A stretch of DNA of 64,000 nt from positions 19,163,816-19,227,815 of the forward strand of contig CM020619.1 of assembly GCA_009829735.1 (NCBI GenBank). The letters run 5' to 3'. Shown here one piece after another: positions 62,634-64,000 of the stretch; the stretch's first letter is position 1; each line of letters begins with the position of its first letter. The translations under genes and the position numbers were made by a program. This DNA comes from Pyropia yezoensis. Lineage: Eukaryota > Rhodophyta > Bangiophyceae > Bangiales > Bangiaceae. The notes beneath the pieces are model-generated. The model worked only from the letters and a program-made list of their open reading frames with translations. It made no database searches and had not been told where the DNA came from.

Positions 62634-62667
62634 GACCCCACTTGCATGGTAGCGCTGAATCTCCCTC

Positions 62668-63240
62668 TTGAGCCGTGACATCAAGCAGCCGGGAGTCCTC
62701 AGCGGTGTCACCTCGGCACCGCCAGTCATTACTGTCTCTCTGTCAACTATTGCTACGGCAGCGGCTCTGGGAGCGCGTGCTGGTGGCGGCGTTCTCGCCG
62801 GCAACGCTTCCCACGCAACTGTTGAGCCGCCCGGCCCGGAGGGGTCTGCCGTTGCCGCGGCCCCTGATTTGGGGCCTAGCGAGCGAGATTTGATGACGAC
62901 ATTTCACTTGCATGAGACAGCAGAGCGCTGGCTGCAAGCGGTCGCGAACAACCAGTCGGCCGAGTTCCGGGCTTCGGTGATCTTTTCGGTGGCTTTCCAT
63001 GCGCGAGATGGTGATCGAGCCTCGAGCTCGGTGGACGCGCGAGAAGATTCTGAGCAGCCTATCTCTCAGCCAGAAGAACAGCCGTGGTCAATGGTGGCTT
63101 CTGTTCCCTACGCTGGACAGCATGACGACGCTCAGCAAGAGTCTACAACACTCGACAAGGCGGCAGTGGACGACATCGACGGCATTGGGGCCGCTCAGAT
63201 AGCAGCCGTGGCGGAAGCAGCCGCCGATTCAGAGGAGTAA
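62668..63240 (+). CDS. orphan 190-residue acidic protein
   Basis: Open from ATG 62668 to a TAA at 63238-63240. Ala/Ser-rich N-terminal half, then a more folded-looking part (FHLHETAERWLQAVANN, SAEFRASVIFSVAFHARDG) and an acidic Ala/Glu C-terminus. It lies directly after element B copy 3, on the far side of the same host locus as 51351-52466. No family recognised, and the start could lie further upstream of the insertions. Confidence 0.45.
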   Translation: MSRDIKQPGVLSGVTSAPPVITVSLSTIATAAALGARAGGGVLAGNASHATVEPPGPEGSAVAAAPDLGPSERDLMTTFHLHETAERWLQAVANNQSAEFRASVIFSVAFHARDGDRASSSVDAREDSEQPISQPEEQPWSMVASVPYAGQHDDAQQESTTLDKAAVDDIDGIGAAQIAAVAEAAADSEE

Positions 63241-64000
63241 GAGGAGGCGCCAGCGTCTCACTTGCCCCCTAGTGATGATGAGTAGGTTGGAAGCTGGGCC
63301 CACTTTTTCGAGGACGGTGAAAGCTTTGCAATGGTGTTGAAAGCTCGTGGAGAAGGCTGCCTCTACTCAGTTCCCACTTGTCTCCTGGTGCGAGCATGGT
63401 GAACAGAATTTTACAGAGACATGGTATCTACGCCGACGCGACAGGGAGCTAGCCATTGATCACAGTCGGAGATACGGCCGGGTATTGACGACGCATCTGT
63501 GCGGACGGGCGAAGCCGTCAATGAGGGTGATCCGAAGCCGACGTGGGGGCCATCCCAGGAAGTGAGGTCCCCCAGTAGGGGCGACCGGCTGCAGAGTTAT
63601 CGTCTACATGAGCATCATGGTTCGGGTGGACGAGGAAGACGGGGTCGTAGAGAGAGGGAGAGTGCTGCCAGAAAAGTGCAGTGGCCGAAGTGGTGACCTC
63701 TTGTGCGGGTTGGCGGCGCCGTGGTGTTGGGTAGAGAGAGAGGCGTCATGGTTTATGAGCAAGACGCGGGGCACGGTGTGAAGACAAAAGTAATCAGGGA
63801 CGGTACGGGGGTGGGATGCACCGGATAGGTCGACCTCGAGGTCGGTCGTCGAAGCGCTGACGACAGCACCTCGCAGCAAGCGACGGGGATCACCTTGCAA
63901 ACCGGCATATCATCGATGGCGAGCGGCCAGGACGCTGTTCGCAGGTAGTCTGACGCAAAAGGAAACCCGCCCACCTGTTCAACACAGCAGATCCACAAGT
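63241..64000. other. host sequence without a recognised gene
   Basis: 760 bp of mixed composition. Open frames on both strands are short and unlike any family I know. Confidence 0.5.

Noticed and set aside
1-64000. CRISPR arrays, bacterial operons, rRNA genes
   Set aside because: None seen; introns, LTR elements and PAN3 mark the DNA as eukaryotic nuclear.

Overview
The window looks like nuclear DNA of a red alga, most likely a bangiophyte of the Porphyra/Pyropia kind. The grounds are indirect: very high GC with long G and C runs, few introns, a plastid transit peptide opening MAFV (the red-algal/glaucophyte style with an early Phe), and an NADPH oxidase with a hydrophobic block inserted in its dehydrogenase domain. 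No rRNA, bacterial operon or CRISPR array was seen. 

Layout. 1-18,928 is old LTR retroelement DNA, all in minus orientation. A broken Ty3/Gypsy-like element (called A here: gag, CCHC knuckle, protease, part of an LTR) carries a second Ty3/Gypsy element (B, chromodomain type) inserted in its LTR with a 5-bp target duplication. A segment containing A plus the 3' two thirds of B is tandemly repeated with a period of about 8.45 kb, so the left part of the window is a chimera of B pol and A protease. 18,929-26,918 is host DNA: a helical Ala-rich coding-like region of unknown function, PAN3 (pseudokinase subunit of the PAN2-PAN3 poly(A) nuclease) and a small three-exon gene for a thylakoid-lumen protein. 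A run of exactly 500 N follows, and 27,419-34,785 repeats the preceding 7.36 kb almost base for base, differing mostly in homopolymer length. This is probably one locus assembled twice. 

From 34.7 to 49.1 kb come an SPX-RING protein (minus), an unrecognised polytopic membrane protein (plus), an NADPH oxidase (plus), a 454-bp MITE, and a G/C-rich coding-like stretch. 49.1-52.5 kb holds a 119-bp TA-flanked MITE and an orphan 371-codon ORF. That locus took two insertions 21 bp apart: a 671-bp miniature LTR element (TRIM) whose LTRs carry tRNA-type Pol III A and B boxes, and a second full-length B (53,253-62,633, GACCC duplication). 62.6-64 kb is host DNA with one 190-codon orphan ORF. 

The most unusual system is element B. 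Besides gag and pol it has a long open reading frame of about 700 codons on the opposite strand between pol and the 3' LTR, present in all three copies and ending in an Arg/Ser-rich tail. B is also studded with odd-length perfect palindromes built on CAASTTG, about twenty per copy against about one expected by chance. A, B and the TRIM share the same 17-nt primer-binding site, so they probably use one primer tRNA, and the TRIM may depend on B.
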